From: Chryseobacterium ginsenosidimutans
GTDB lineage: Bacteria; Bacteroidota; Bacteroidia; Flavobacteriales; Weeksellaceae
Reading direction: 5' to 3'
DNA: 64,000 nucleotides
Assembly (NCBI RefSeq): GCF_030823405.1
Contig: NZ_JAUSXC010000001.1
Location: 2,711,001-2,775,000, forward strand
The notes beneath the pieces are model-generated. The model saw only the letters and a list, made by a program, of their open reading frames with translations. It made no database searches and was not told the origin of the DNA. This document shows positions 43,433-50,981 of this stretch, piece by piece; position 1 is the first letter of the stretch; the number at the start of each line of letters is the position of its first letter. A program made the translations under genes and the position numbers.

Positions 43433-43962
43433 CCTTTTTCTTTCTTCAGATTTTCGATGTGAGCGAAATGATGATTGCAATGCCAAGCGTAAACCGCAAG
43501 ACAATTTCTCAAATCATAGTCTCTATTCTGTTCAGGATGATGAAAAGTTCTTTCAAACTGCTTATTGGTCATGCTTTTTAATAAAGCTGTCCATCTTTGG
43601 TGCGTTCCTTTCAGTATTCTCATAGCAGGTTTTACCGGCATATTTAAACTATCCTGAAGTTCTGCCCATTTTGCCTCATCATAGGGTTTTATGATAGGGT
43701 TATCTTCTGTAAGAGCTAATTTGAAACGTGTAAAACTGTTGATATGGCTGTCTGCAAGATGGTTTACAACCTGTCTCACTGTCCAGCCTCCTTCTCTGTA
43801 TTGTGTGTCAAGCTGATCATCGCTGAAATCTTCGATCAGATTTCTCAGTTTTCCCGGAAAATCTTTGATAACTTTAATATATTCATCAAGTTTGATATCG
43901 CAGATATTATCAGGCTGTTCAAACTGACCTATCGGAAACTTCTTTTGTTCTAAGTTGTTCAT
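43426..43962 (-). CDS. YfiT/BstA-type bacillithiol transferase (DinB superfamily)
   Basis: This 178-residue DinB-fold protein has the YfiT pattern: FPIGQFEQPD near the start, GGWTVRQVVNHLADSHINSF (first metal histidine) and YAWHCNHHFAHIENLK (second and third). YfiT/BstA enzymes conjugate bacillithiol to electrophiles and depend on a divalent metal held by three histidines. All three are intact. It is the first gene of a compact cluster with DUF1569, YtxJ and a Crp/Fnr regulator. Confidence 0.88.
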   Translation of the reverse strand: MNNLEQKKFPIGQFEQPDNICDIKLDEYIKVIKDFPGKLRNLIEDFSDDQLDTQYREGGWTVRQVVNHLADSHINSFTRFKLALTEDNPIIKPYDEAKWAELQDSLNMPVKPAMRILKGTHQRWTALLKSMTNKQFERTFHHPEQNRDYDLRNCLAVYAWHCNHHFAHIENLKKEKGW

Positions 43963-44146
43963 TTTTAATTATGTTGTTTAATCCGGATTCCGGTCAGATT
44001 CCGTTATAATATTTATTGCGAATTTTATGAATTGCGTCAAATGATTAACAATGATAATTCTTTCATAAAACACAGACCTGCCGTAAATATTCCTGTACAA
44101 ATAATTGTAAATTTATTAAAAATCCGAGAATTTTAATATTAAAAAA

Positions 44147-44171
44147 GCTTCAATTATAGTAAAATTGAAGC
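44147..44171 (-). terminator. Terminator of DEAD-box helicase gene
   Basis: On the minus strand a 9-bp stem GCTTCAATT / AATTGAAGC with a 7-nt loop is followed by TTTTTT. It lies about 22 bp past the helicase stop. Confidence 0.8.
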
Positions 44172-44192
44172 CTTATTATTTTAAGTTAATGA

Positions 44193-45335
44193 TTAATAAC
44201 CGTGTAGATCGATATCACCTGTTCTTTGTAAAGTTATTTTCTTACCCATTTTCTTTTGAATTACTCGAAAATGCTGCAGTTCATCATCCGTAAGAATATT
44301 TATAGCTGTTCCTTTTTCGCCTGCACGACCCGTTCTACCGATTCGGTGAATGTAATCTAAAGGAGAACGTGGAAGTTCATAATTGATGACACAAGGCAAA
44401 GATTCTATGTGGATACCACGACCAATTAAATCTGTAGCAACCAGAATTTGAGCACCATTTACCTTAAACTCCTCTAAATTATTTCGACGTGCGCCCTGCG
44501 ATTTCTGACTGTGAATGGCTACGGCTTTGATTTTATTCTTTTTCAGTTTTTCCACCAAATTATCTGCGGATCTCGTCGATGAAACAAAGATCAAAGCTTT
44601 TTCAACCTTCTTTTCTTTGATTAAATATCTCAGGAAAGGGCCCTTATCTTCCGGAGAAACGTGATAAGCTAATTGCTCGATATTATCAATTTCAACTTCT
44701 TCCTTTTTGATTTCTATTATTGTAGGGTTGATTGATAAACGTTCCTTCATTTCAGAAACTTTATCATTTAAAGTCGCAGAAAATAAAGTCGTCTGCCTGG
44801 CAACAGGCATTAACGCGAAAAGCTTATTCATTTCTTCGCCAAAACCCAACTGAAACATCTTATCTGCTTCATCGATCACTAAATGCTGTATTCCTGAAAT
44901 GCTCAATGCATTATGATCAATTAAATCCAATAAACGTCCGGGTGTTGCAATAAGAACTTCTACTCCAAACATTCCTTTCATCTGTGGGTTGATAGATACA
45001 CCGCCATATACCGCCATTGTACGAATCTCACGCTTGAGATTTTCTGTAAAAGCTCTGAAAACTTCATCAATCTGAATTGCCAGTTCACGTGTAGGAACTA
45101 ATATTAAAACCTGAACATTACGGTCTTTTTTAACCTCTGCATTTTGTAATTTTTCCAAAATAGGCATCACAAAACTTGCTGTTTTTCCGGAACCTGTCTC
45201 CGCAATTCCCATCAGGTCTTTTCCTTTCAGAATGACAGGAACAGCCTGCTCCTGAATTGGAAATGGCTTCAGATAACCCAATTTGTTAACAGAACGAATA
45301 ATATTGTGTGATAATCCTAAAGATTCAAATGACAT
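44193..45335 (-). CDS. DEAD/DEAH-box RNA helicase (RhlE-like)
   Basis: A 380-residue minimal DEAD-box helicase: FPIQEQAVPVILKGKD (Q motif), AETGSGKTAS (I), PTRELAIQ (Ia), TPGRLLDL (Ib), VIDEADKMF (II, DEAD), SAT (III), FVSSTRSADNLVEKLK (IV), ATDLIGRGIH (V) and HRIGRTGRAG (VI). It has only a short C-terminal tail, unlike many Flavobacteriia RhlE proteins with long basic tails. These enzymes remodel RNA, often in ribosome assembly or cold adaptation; the specific role is unknown. Confidence 0.93.
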   Translation of the reverse strand: MSFESLGLSHNIIRSVNKLGYLKPFPIQEQAVPVILKGKDLMGIAETGSGKTASFVMPILEKLQNAEVKKDRNVQVLILVPTRELAIQIDEVFRAFTENLKREIRTMAVYGGVSINPQMKGMFGVEVLIATPGRLLDLIDHNALSISGIQHLVIDEADKMFQLGFGEEMNKLFALMPVARQTTLFSATLNDKVSEMKERLSINPTIIEIKKEEVEIDNIEQLAYHVSPEDKGPFLRYLIKEKKVEKALIFVSSTRSADNLVEKLKKNKIKAVAIHSQKSQGARRNNLEEFKVNGAQILVATDLIGRGIHIESLPCVINYELPRSPLDYIHRIGRTGRAGEKGTAINILTDDELQHFRVIQKKMGKKITLQRTGDIDLHGY

Positions 45336-45504
45336 AAAAACATATTTATTGCAAAGATAAGCTATTGAAATTTGCCTTACGTGGAAACTTAAATACTGAT
45401 TGCAATTTCTTCTATAAAATGCCGATTTGTCCGATAATTAATTTTTGGACACTTTTTTGAATAGTAGTTTTCGTAAATTTATCAAAAATTCGAGAATTTT
45501 AAAT

Positions 45505-46110
45505 ATGAAAAAAGCATTAATAATCGTAGATGTACAGAATGATTTTTGTGAAGGTGGTGCCTTGGCTGTTCCGGGTGCGAATGAAGTAATTCCTTACATC
45601 AATGCTCTGATGGAAGAAAATGAGTATGATCAAATTGTTTTAACTCAGGATTGGCATCCTGCAAATCATAAAAGTTTTGCCAGCAATAATGGCAGAAATG
45701 TAGGTGAAAGTATTATTCTGAATGGTGTTCCGCAATTTATGTGGCCAGATCATTGTATTCAGGGAACTGTCGGAGCAGATTTTCATAAAGATCTCAACAG
45801 AGATAAAGTAACTCATATTATCCAAAAAGGAAAAAATACTGAAATTGATGCTTACAGCGGTTTTCAGGACAACAATCATTTTATGAAAACAGGTTTGGAT
45901 GATTTCTTAAAATATCATGATATCCAGTTAGTGGAAATTGTAGGTTTGGCAATGGATTATTGTGTGAAATTTACCTGTACTGATGCTGTTGCGAATGGGT
46001 ATGTTACTTGTCTTCACTTTAACGGAACCCGTGCAGTAAATGTAAAACCTGATAATGGAAGAGATGCGATCTACGAGATGATTCAGAAAGGCGTGACAGT
46101 TTTAGGATAA
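45505..46110 (+). CDS. pncA: Nicotinamidase (PncA)
   Basis: PncA hydrolyses nicotinamide to nicotinate for NAD salvage (and pyrazinamide). The 201-residue protein starts at MKKALIIVDVQNDFCEGG, with catalytic Asp in VDVQNDF; an upstream frame adds 20 unrelated residues. The metal histidines lie in TQDWHPANHKSF and WPDHCIQGT, the lysine in IIQKGKN, and the nucleophilic cysteine in VGLAMDYCVKFTC. All catalytic residues are intact. Its stop overlaps the ATG of the next gene by one base. Confidence 0.96.
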   Translation: MKKALIIVDVQNDFCEGGALAVPGANEVIPYINALMEENEYDQIVLTQDWHPANHKSFASNNGRNVGESIILNGVPQFMWPDHCIQGTVGADFHKDLNRDKVTHIIQKGKNTEIDAYSGFQDNNHFMKTGLDDFLKYHDIQLVEIVGLAMDYCVKFTCTDAVANGYVTCLHFNGTRAVNVKPDNGRDAIYEMIQKGVTVLG

Positions 46111-46790
46111 TGAGTAAAAGTATTTTCAGGACAAGTATTGATAAGTTTATTATTGAAGAAGTAGCTTCTGTTTTAGATGTTCATTCGATTAATTATGAAA
46201 TTATTAGTAATGAAAAAGATTTTAATCCAAGTTTTATAACAGATACCAATAAGATTGAATATCAGCTTTTAATTGATAAAGATGATTTCAACGCTGCAAA
46301 TAAAGCTATTTCAGATTATTATGCTCAGGAAATATCTATTCCGGACGGATATTATTTGCTAGATTATTCGAATGAAGAACTTAAAGAAATTCTCTCCAAA
46401 AAAGATGAATGGAATGAGTTTGACTACGAAACAGCAAAGAAAATATTAAAAGACCGTGGTGAAAATATTACAGAACAAGAGCTCAATTCAATTAATAAAG
46501 AACGTCTTGAATCATTAAGAAATGAATATGAGAAACCAAAAGAGGTAAAAAATTATATAATTTTCGGATACATTCTTGCGGTCGTTGGTTGTTTATTATC
46601 ATTAGTTTGGTCAAGCGCAATCCTTATAAGTTATGCTATTGCAATAGTGATTATTAAATTAAAAAAACAACTTCCAAATGGAGAAAGAATAAGTTATTTT
46701 AACGAAAAAGATAGAAAACAAGGAAAAAGGATTTTACTTTTAAGTTTTCTATTTACTGCTTTTTGGATTTTGATTTTTATACTTAAGTAA
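46110..46790 (+). CDS. Membrane protein with DUF2007-like N-terminus
   Basis: A 226-residue protein. Residues about 10-70 (IIEEVASVLDVHSINYEII, then LLIDKDDFNAANKAIS) resemble the DUF2007 putative signal-transducing domain. A charged linker with EELKEILSKKDEWNEFDYE and ILKDRGENITEQEL follows, then two to three C-terminal membrane helices (IIFGYILAVVGCLLSLVW, ILLLSFLFTAFWILIFIL). Function unknown. It is translationally coupled to pncA (TAATG) and has a strong terminator. Confidence 0.72.
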   Translation: MSKSIFRTSIDKFIIEEVASVLDVHSINYEIISNEKDFNPSFITDTNKIEYQLLIDKDDFNAANKAISDYYAQEISIPDGYYLLDYSNEELKEILSKKDEWNEFDYETAKKILKDRGENITEQELNSINKERLESLRNEYEKPKEVKNYIIFGYILAVVGCLLSLVWSSAILISYAIAIVIIKLKKQLPNGERISYFNEKDRKQGKRILLLSFLFTAFWILIFILK

Positions 46791-46803
46791 ATATAAAGAA
46801 ACA

Positions 46804-46834
46804 AAAAAGACGTTGAAAAATTCAACGTCTTTTT
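46804..46834. terminator. Terminator, GACGTTGAA / TTCAACGTC stem
   Basis: A 14-bp perfect stem including A and T tracts with a 3-nt loop. It lies between the plus-strand membrane gene and the minus-strand pseudouridine synthase and can serve both. Confidence 0.8.
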
Positions 46835-46860
46835 ATTTTTAACTTAAAATCTGCTTTAGA

Positions 46861-48012
46861 TTAAAGCATTTTAAGATTATTCACTTCAAGTTCTGTAAGG
46901 ATTCTCCAGTGTCCTCTTTTGATATTCTTCTTCGTTAATCCTGCAAACATTACTCTGTCTAGAGCCTCCACTTCATATCCTAATCTTTGGAAAATTCTTC
47001 TGATTACACGGTTCCAACCGATATGAATTTCAATTCCGATCTCATTTTTAGGCTTACCTTCAATAAATGAAATCTGATCAACTGTTGCTACACCCTCATC
47101 CAAACGAATTCCTTCAACGATCAGTTTCATGTCTTCATTAGTCAGTTTTTTATCCAATGTCACATGATAAATTTTCTTTGCATCAAAAGATGGATGTGTC
47201 AGTTTTTTTGTCATGTGTCCGTCATTCGTTAAAAGAATAACTCCAGTTGTAGAACGATCTAATCTTCCGACTGGGAAAACACGGTAAGGAGAAGCATTTG
47301 CTACCAAATCCATTACTGTTTTTCTCGCTTTGTCGTCTTTTGTAGTAGAAATATAACCTTTGGGCTTATTCAGAAGTACATAAACAGGTTTTTCCGGAGT
47401 GATATTCTGTCCGTCGAAAACTACTTTATCTGTTTTCTCAACCTGATATCCCATCTCATTAACTACTTTTCCGTTTACTTCTACTAAACCTTGAATAATT
47501 AAATCATCTGCTTCTCTCCTGCTGCAGATTCCTGAATTGGCAATGTATTTATTAAGACGAATAGTGTCCTTATGAACATCTTTTTCAATCTTCGTTAATC
47601 TTCTTTTCTGTACGAAAGATTTTGCTTTGTCATCTCTTTCCTCACCATTAGCCGACGGTCTTCTACCGTATTTTAAACTGCCTCTTTCATATTTATCTCT
47701 GGCATCGAAACTGCTGCTTCTGCTGCCACCTCTTTGAGGAGCTGGTTTTCCGAAGGTCTTTTTTTCTTCACCTGGGCTGCTGATAAATGGTTGTTGTTCA
47801 GTTTTTGAAAATTTCTTATCCATTCGGGCTTGGTAACTTGTGTCACCGCTTCTCTTAGAATCAGAATTTCTCTCTCCAGCCTTTGGAAATGGTTTTTTGA
47901 AAGGTTTTGATGCAGAAGAACTTCCTGATCTTGAAGCACGAGAATCATCAGAATTATTTCTTGTTGAACTTCTTGGTTTTTTTGGTCTTCCTGAATTATT
48001 GTCTCTGCTCAT
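46861..48012 (-). CDS. Pseudouridine synthase (RluB/RsuA family) with long disordered N-terminus
   Basis: This 383-residue enzyme has an S4 RNA-binding domain (RLNKYIANSGICSRREADDL, residues about 152-200) and an RsuA-type catalytic domain with KPKGYISTTKDD and the catalytic aspartate in FPVGRLDRSTTGVILL, and a late WNRVIRRIFQRLGYEV. The first 145 residues are Ser/Lys/Arg-rich and disordered, a common but variable addition in Flavobacteriia. It probably modifies 23S rRNA; the exact uridine is not predictable. Confidence 0.92.
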   Translation of the reverse strand: MSRDNNSGRPKKPRSSTRNNSDDSRASRSGSSSASKPFKKPFPKAGERNSDSKRSGDTSYQARMDKKFSKTEQQPFISSPGEEKKTFGKPAPQRGGSRSSSFDARDKYERGSLKYGRRPSANGEERDDKAKSFVQKRRLTKIEKDVHKDTIRLNKYIANSGICSRREADDLIIQGLVEVNGKVVNEMGYQVEKTDKVVFDGQNITPEKPVYVLLNKPKGYISTTKDDKARKTVMDLVANASPYRVFPVGRLDRSTTGVILLTNDGHMTKKLTHPSFDAKKIYHVTLDKKLTNEDMKLIVEGIRLDEGVATVDQISFIEGKPKNEIGIEIHIGWNRVIRRIFQRLGYEVEALDRVMFAGLTKKNIKRGHWRILTELEVNNLKML

Positions 48013-48068
48013 GCTAAATATTTGTGCAAAGATAGTTAATTTAGTAACGAGTTAAAAATTAAGAATCA

Positions 48069-48076
48069 TAACTTTG
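48069..48076 (+). promoter_or_regulatory. -7 element TAACTTTG of aroB
   Basis: An exact TAnnTTTG match, followed 38 bp later by the aroB start codon. Confidence 0.6.
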
Positions 48077-48114
48077 CAATATAGTTTAAATATAACGTTA
48101 TAGAAAATCTTAAA

Positions 48115-49161
48115 ATGATAACAATAGTAGACGATAATTTTTCTCAATTGAACGACTTTTTACACGAAAAATCTTTCAGCAAAATATTTATTTTAGTTGA
48201 TGAAAATACCCATGAATATTGTCTTCCTATTCTTTTAGGAAATATGGAAACGGATCTCGGTTTTGAAATTTTGGAGGTTGAAGCGGGTGAAGAAATGAAA
48301 AATATCCAGACTGCGAATCAGCTTTGGGAAATTCTTACCGAAATGAAGGCAGACCGGAAAGCATTGGTTATCAATCTTGGTGGCGGTGTGATTACCGATA
48401 TGGGAGGTTTTGTGGCTTCTACTTATAAAAGAGGGGTTCAGTTTATTAATATTCCCACTACCCTTCTATCGATGTGTGATGCTTCAATCGGAGGAAAAAC
48501 AGGAATTGATCTAATGCATTATAAAAATATGGTAGGAACATTCAGTTTTCCGGAACAGATTTTTGTGTACCCTAAATTCCTGGAAACGCTTCCTTTTAAA
48601 GAACTCAGAAGCGGTTTTGCAGAAATGCTGAAACATGGATTAATTGCTGACAAAACACATTGGGAAAATTTGACACATATTAATAGGTTAGATATAGAGA
48701 GTGTGATTCCTTATATCCAAACGTCAATGGATATCAAACAGAATGTTGTGGAGCAGGATTTTCATGAGAAAAACATCAGAAAGACTTTGAATTTCGGGCA
48801 TACAATTGGTCATGCGATCGAAAGCTTATGTTTGAATCAGGGAAATACTATTCTTCATGGAGAAGCAGTGGCAATGGGAATGATTTCTGAAACTCATCTT
48901 TCTTATCTTGAAGGTTTGATTTCTGAAGAAGATTCAAATTTAATTATTGAATGCATTCAAAAATATTATCCTTACCTGGATATCAGTGATTTTAATGATG
49001 AAGATATTTTTGAACTCTTATTAAATGATAAAAAAAATGTTGACAGTAAAATAAACTTTTCTCTGCTTTCAGGGATTGGTAAATGTACATTTGATTATGA
49101 ATGCAGCCAGAAAAATATAGTAGAATCTTTGAATTTTTACAGAAAATTAAACGATGCATAA
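48115..49161 (+). CDS. aroB: 3-dehydroquinate synthase (AroB)
   Basis: AroB cyclises DAHP to 3-dehydroquinate in the shikimate pathway using NAD and a metal. The 348-residue protein has LGGGVITDMGGFVASTYKRG, IPTTLLSMCDASIGGKTGID, the metal region RSGFAEMLKHGLI (Glu), LNFGHTIGHAIES (His) and LHGEAVAMGM (His). All catalytic motifs are intact. It has no aro neighbour in this window. Confidence 0.96.
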   Translation: MITIVDDNFSQLNDFLHEKSFSKIFILVDENTHEYCLPILLGNMETDLGFEILEVEAGEEMKNIQTANQLWEILTEMKADRKALVINLGGGVITDMGGFVASTYKRGVQFINIPTTLLSMCDASIGGKTGIDLMHYKNMVGTFSFPEQIFVYPKFLETLPFKELRSGFAEMLKHGLIADKTHWENLTHINRLDIESVIPYIQTSMDIKQNVVEQDFHEKNIRKTLNFGHTIGHAIESLCLNQGNTILHGEAVAMGMISETHLSYLEGLISEEDSNLIIECIQKYYPYLDISDFNDEDIFELLLNDKKNVDSKINFSLLSGIGKCTFDYECSQKNIVESLNFYRKLNDA

Positions 49162-49276
49162 CCCTTATTTCTCATAAATTGAGCTATAAATTTCATCTTT
49201 TTAACAAAATTGTCAATTTAGATCATTTCTAAACAGTTGTTTAATTAAATTTATATCTAATTTAAAATCAATACAT

Positions 49277-49284
49277 TATATTTG
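49277..49284 (+). promoter_or_regulatory. -7 element TATATTTG of first porin gene
   Basis: An exact TAnnTTTG match about 150 bp before the start codon, so the mRNA has a long 5' leader that begins with two hairpins. Confidence 0.65.
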
Positions 49285-49285
49285 C

Positions 49286-49331
49286 AACCGTTTGTTTTTT
49301 ACAAGCGGTTTTCGTATGACTTTTATCATAC
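49286..49331 (+). other. Two stem-loops at the 5' end of the porin mRNA
   Basis: Hairpin 1 (49286-49310) pairs AACCGTTTGT with ACAAGCGGTT (one G-U) and is followed by TTTTCG. Hairpin 2 (49314-49331) pairs GTATGA with TCATAC and is followed by TTTGTTTTTT. Both lie just after the predicted transcription start. They could stabilise the mRNA or work as attenuators. Confidence 0.5.
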
Positions 49332-49436
49332 TTTGTTTTTTGGCAAGCAATTTGAAAGATACTCTCCGTCAAATGAAAAAATGACGTGTAGTAAAATTTA
49401 AAATTAAGAAAGTAGAAAATATTAAAAATTTAAGTT

Positions 49437-50087
49437 ATGAAAAAGTTAATTTTAGGAATAGCAGTAACAGCAAGTTCATTAGCGTTCGCTCAGACAACGA
49501 CTACTACAACTTCAAATATGTCATCTACAAATCCAGTGAGATTTGGTATTAAAGGAGGGATGAATGTTTCTTCGCTTTCAAATGATGGTACTTTGGAAGA
49601 TCAGGGATCTAAAATAGGATTTAATGCTGGTGTTTTTGCAAATATCCCAATCGCAACTTCTTTCAGCATTCAGCCAGAAGTTTTATATTCTCAATATGGT
49701 GACAAATATGATACAAGAATTGGAAACAACACGTATTCTTATGCAAATCACCTAGATTATATTACAGTACCTGTAATGTTACAGTATAACATTATTCCAA
49801 ATTTATATTTAGAAGCAGGTCCTGAATTTGGTTTTATGGTAAGTGCTAAAAACAAGTCTAAAAACGAAACATCTAATGATGTAATTGCAGAATCAGGTAA
49901 TTACAAAGATAATTTCAACACTTTTAACTTTGGTTTAGGTCTTGGTGCAGGATATTATTTCACAGATAATATTGGTATTACAGCAAGATATGTTGCGGGT
50001 CTTACAGATATTGCGAAAGACAGACCAAGTAATTCTGATGCGGTTAGAAACAATGTTTTCCAAGTTGGTTTAGCGTTTAAATTCTAA
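49437..50087 (+). CDS. Outer-membrane beta-barrel (porin family) protein 1
   Basis: A 216-residue protein with signal peptide MKKLILGIAVTASSLAFAQ and an eight-strand OMP_b-brl barrel: RFGIKGGMNVSSLS, FSIQPEVLYSQYGDKY, ITVPVMLQYNIIPNLYLEAG, FGLGLGAGYYFTDNIGITAR and the final FQVGLAFKF ending in phenylalanine, the usual barrel-assembly signal. A paralogue follows 230 bp later, each with its own promoter and terminator. The role of this family is mostly structural or unknown. Confidence 0.88.
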   Translation: MKKLILGIAVTASSLAFAQTTTTTTSNMSSTNPVRFGIKGGMNVSSLSNDGTLEDQGSKIGFNAGVFANIPIATSFSIQPEVLYSQYGDKYDTRIGNNTYSYANHLDYITVPVMLQYNIIPNLYLEAGPEFGFMVSAKNKSKNETSNDVIAESGNYKDNFNTFNFGLGLGAGYYFTDNIGITARYVAGLTDIAKDRPSNSDAVRNNVFQVGLAFKF

Positions 50088-50126
50088 TCAACTTAAAGTT
50101 TAGAAAAAACAATTTTGATTTCAATA

Positions 50127-50160
50127 AAAGGTCAGGCTTAAGTATTTAAGTCTGACCTTT
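50127..50160 (+). terminator. Terminator after porin 1
   Basis: A stem AAAGGTCAG..CTTAA / TTAAG..CTGACCTTT with one G-U pair is followed by TTTTG. It shares the GGTCAG core with the terminator of the second porin. Confidence 0.85.
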
Positions 50161-50219
50161 TTGTTTTTATTAGATATGTATTTTTATAAAAAATTGGTTT
50201 TTTGATTTATTTATAATGC

Positions 50220-50227
50220 TATATTTG
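50220..50227 (+). promoter_or_regulatory. -7 element TATATTTG of second porin gene
   Basis: An exact TAnnTTTG match about 90 bp before the start codon, the same octamer as in the first porin gene. Confidence 0.65.
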
Positions 50228-50260
50228 CCAATTATTAAATCAATTAATAAAAATTGGCAA
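50225..50260 (+). other. Stem-loop at the 5' end of the second porin mRNA
   Basis: A perfect 9-bp pairing TTGCCAATT / AATTGGCAA with an 18-nt loop overlaps the end of the -7 box and the predicted transcription start. Confidence 0.4.
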
Positions 50261-50317
50261 GAAATTTGCTACAAGTTTCGCGAATAAACTATTTATTAAT
50301 AAATTAAAACAATAACT

Positions 50318-50905
50318 ATGAAAAAACTAATTTTAGGATTAGCAATTACAGCTAGTTCATTATCATTTGCTCAGGAAAAAGCTAAGGAATCGTCTTCTTC
50401 AGTAAGATTTGGTTTAAAAGCAGGTCTTAACGTTTCTACTATTTCTGGTGGAGATTCTAAGGCGAAAGCTGGATTTTACGGAGGCGCGTTTGCAAATATT
50501 CCTATCGCATCAAGCTTCAGCATTCAGCCGGAAGTTATGTACAGTGGATTAGGAGCTAAAGACGAACAATTAACTGATTTTAAGGTAAACTTAAGTTATA
50601 TTTCGGTTCCTGTAATGTTTCAGTATAATGTAATTCCAAACTTTTATGTAGAAGCAGGACCACAATTTAGCTTTCTAGTAGATTCTAAATTCAAATATCA
50701 GTCTGCATCTGTAAAAGCTAATGATTATATTAAAACTTTTGATTTTGGAATCGGTCTTGGTGCAGGATATTATGTCACAGACAATTTTGGAATTACAGCA
50801 AGATATGTTGCTGGTGTAGTAGACATTCCTAAGGAAACTATGGGGGCTGATGCTACAGGTAAAAACAATGTTTTTCAGATTGGTTTAGCATATAAATTCA
50901 ACTAA
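50318..50905 (+). CDS. Outer-membrane beta-barrel (porin family) protein 2
   Basis: A 195-residue paralogue of the preceding protein: signal peptide MKKLILGLAITASSLSFAQ, RFGLKAGLNVSTIS, FSIQPEVMYSGLGAK, ISVPVMFQYNVIPNFYVEAG, FGIGLGAGYYVTDNFGITAR and FQIGLAYKFN. It differs by a shorter periplasmic/loop region and ends in asparagine after phenylalanine. The tandem copies share promoter octamer, 5' stem-loop and terminator type, indicating duplication of the whole transcription unit. Confidence 0.88.
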   Translation: MKKLILGLAITASSLSFAQEKAKESSSSVRFGLKAGLNVSTISGGDSKAKAGFYGGAFANIPIASSFSIQPEVMYSGLGAKDEQLTDFKVNLSYISVPVMFQYNVIPNFYVEAGPQFSFLVDSKFKYQSASVKANDYIKTFDFGIGLGAGYYVTDNFGITARYVAGVVDIPKETMGADATGKNNVFQIGLAYKFN

Positions 50906-50923
50906 AACAATTTGATTTCAATA

Positions 50924-50960
50924 AAAAAGGTCAGGTTTCATGATGAAACCTGACCTTTTT
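50924..50960. terminator. Terminator shared by porin 2 and purF
   Basis: A perfect 17-bp stem AAAAAGGTCAGGTTTCA / TGAAACCTGACCTTTTT with a TGA loop. T-runs on both strands make it bidirectional; the convergent purF ends 22 bp away. Confidence 0.85.
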
Positions 50961-50981
50961 ATTTTTAATAAATAAAAAATT

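Noticed and set aside
42992..43462. 156-codon plus-strand ORF over DUF1569
   Set aside because: Antisense to DUF1569 and part of YfiT; Phe/Lys-rich without domain features.
49437..50905. A single barrel gene split in two
   Set aside because: Each frame has its own signal peptide, complete barrel, C-terminal aromatic end, promoter and terminator, so these are two paralogues.
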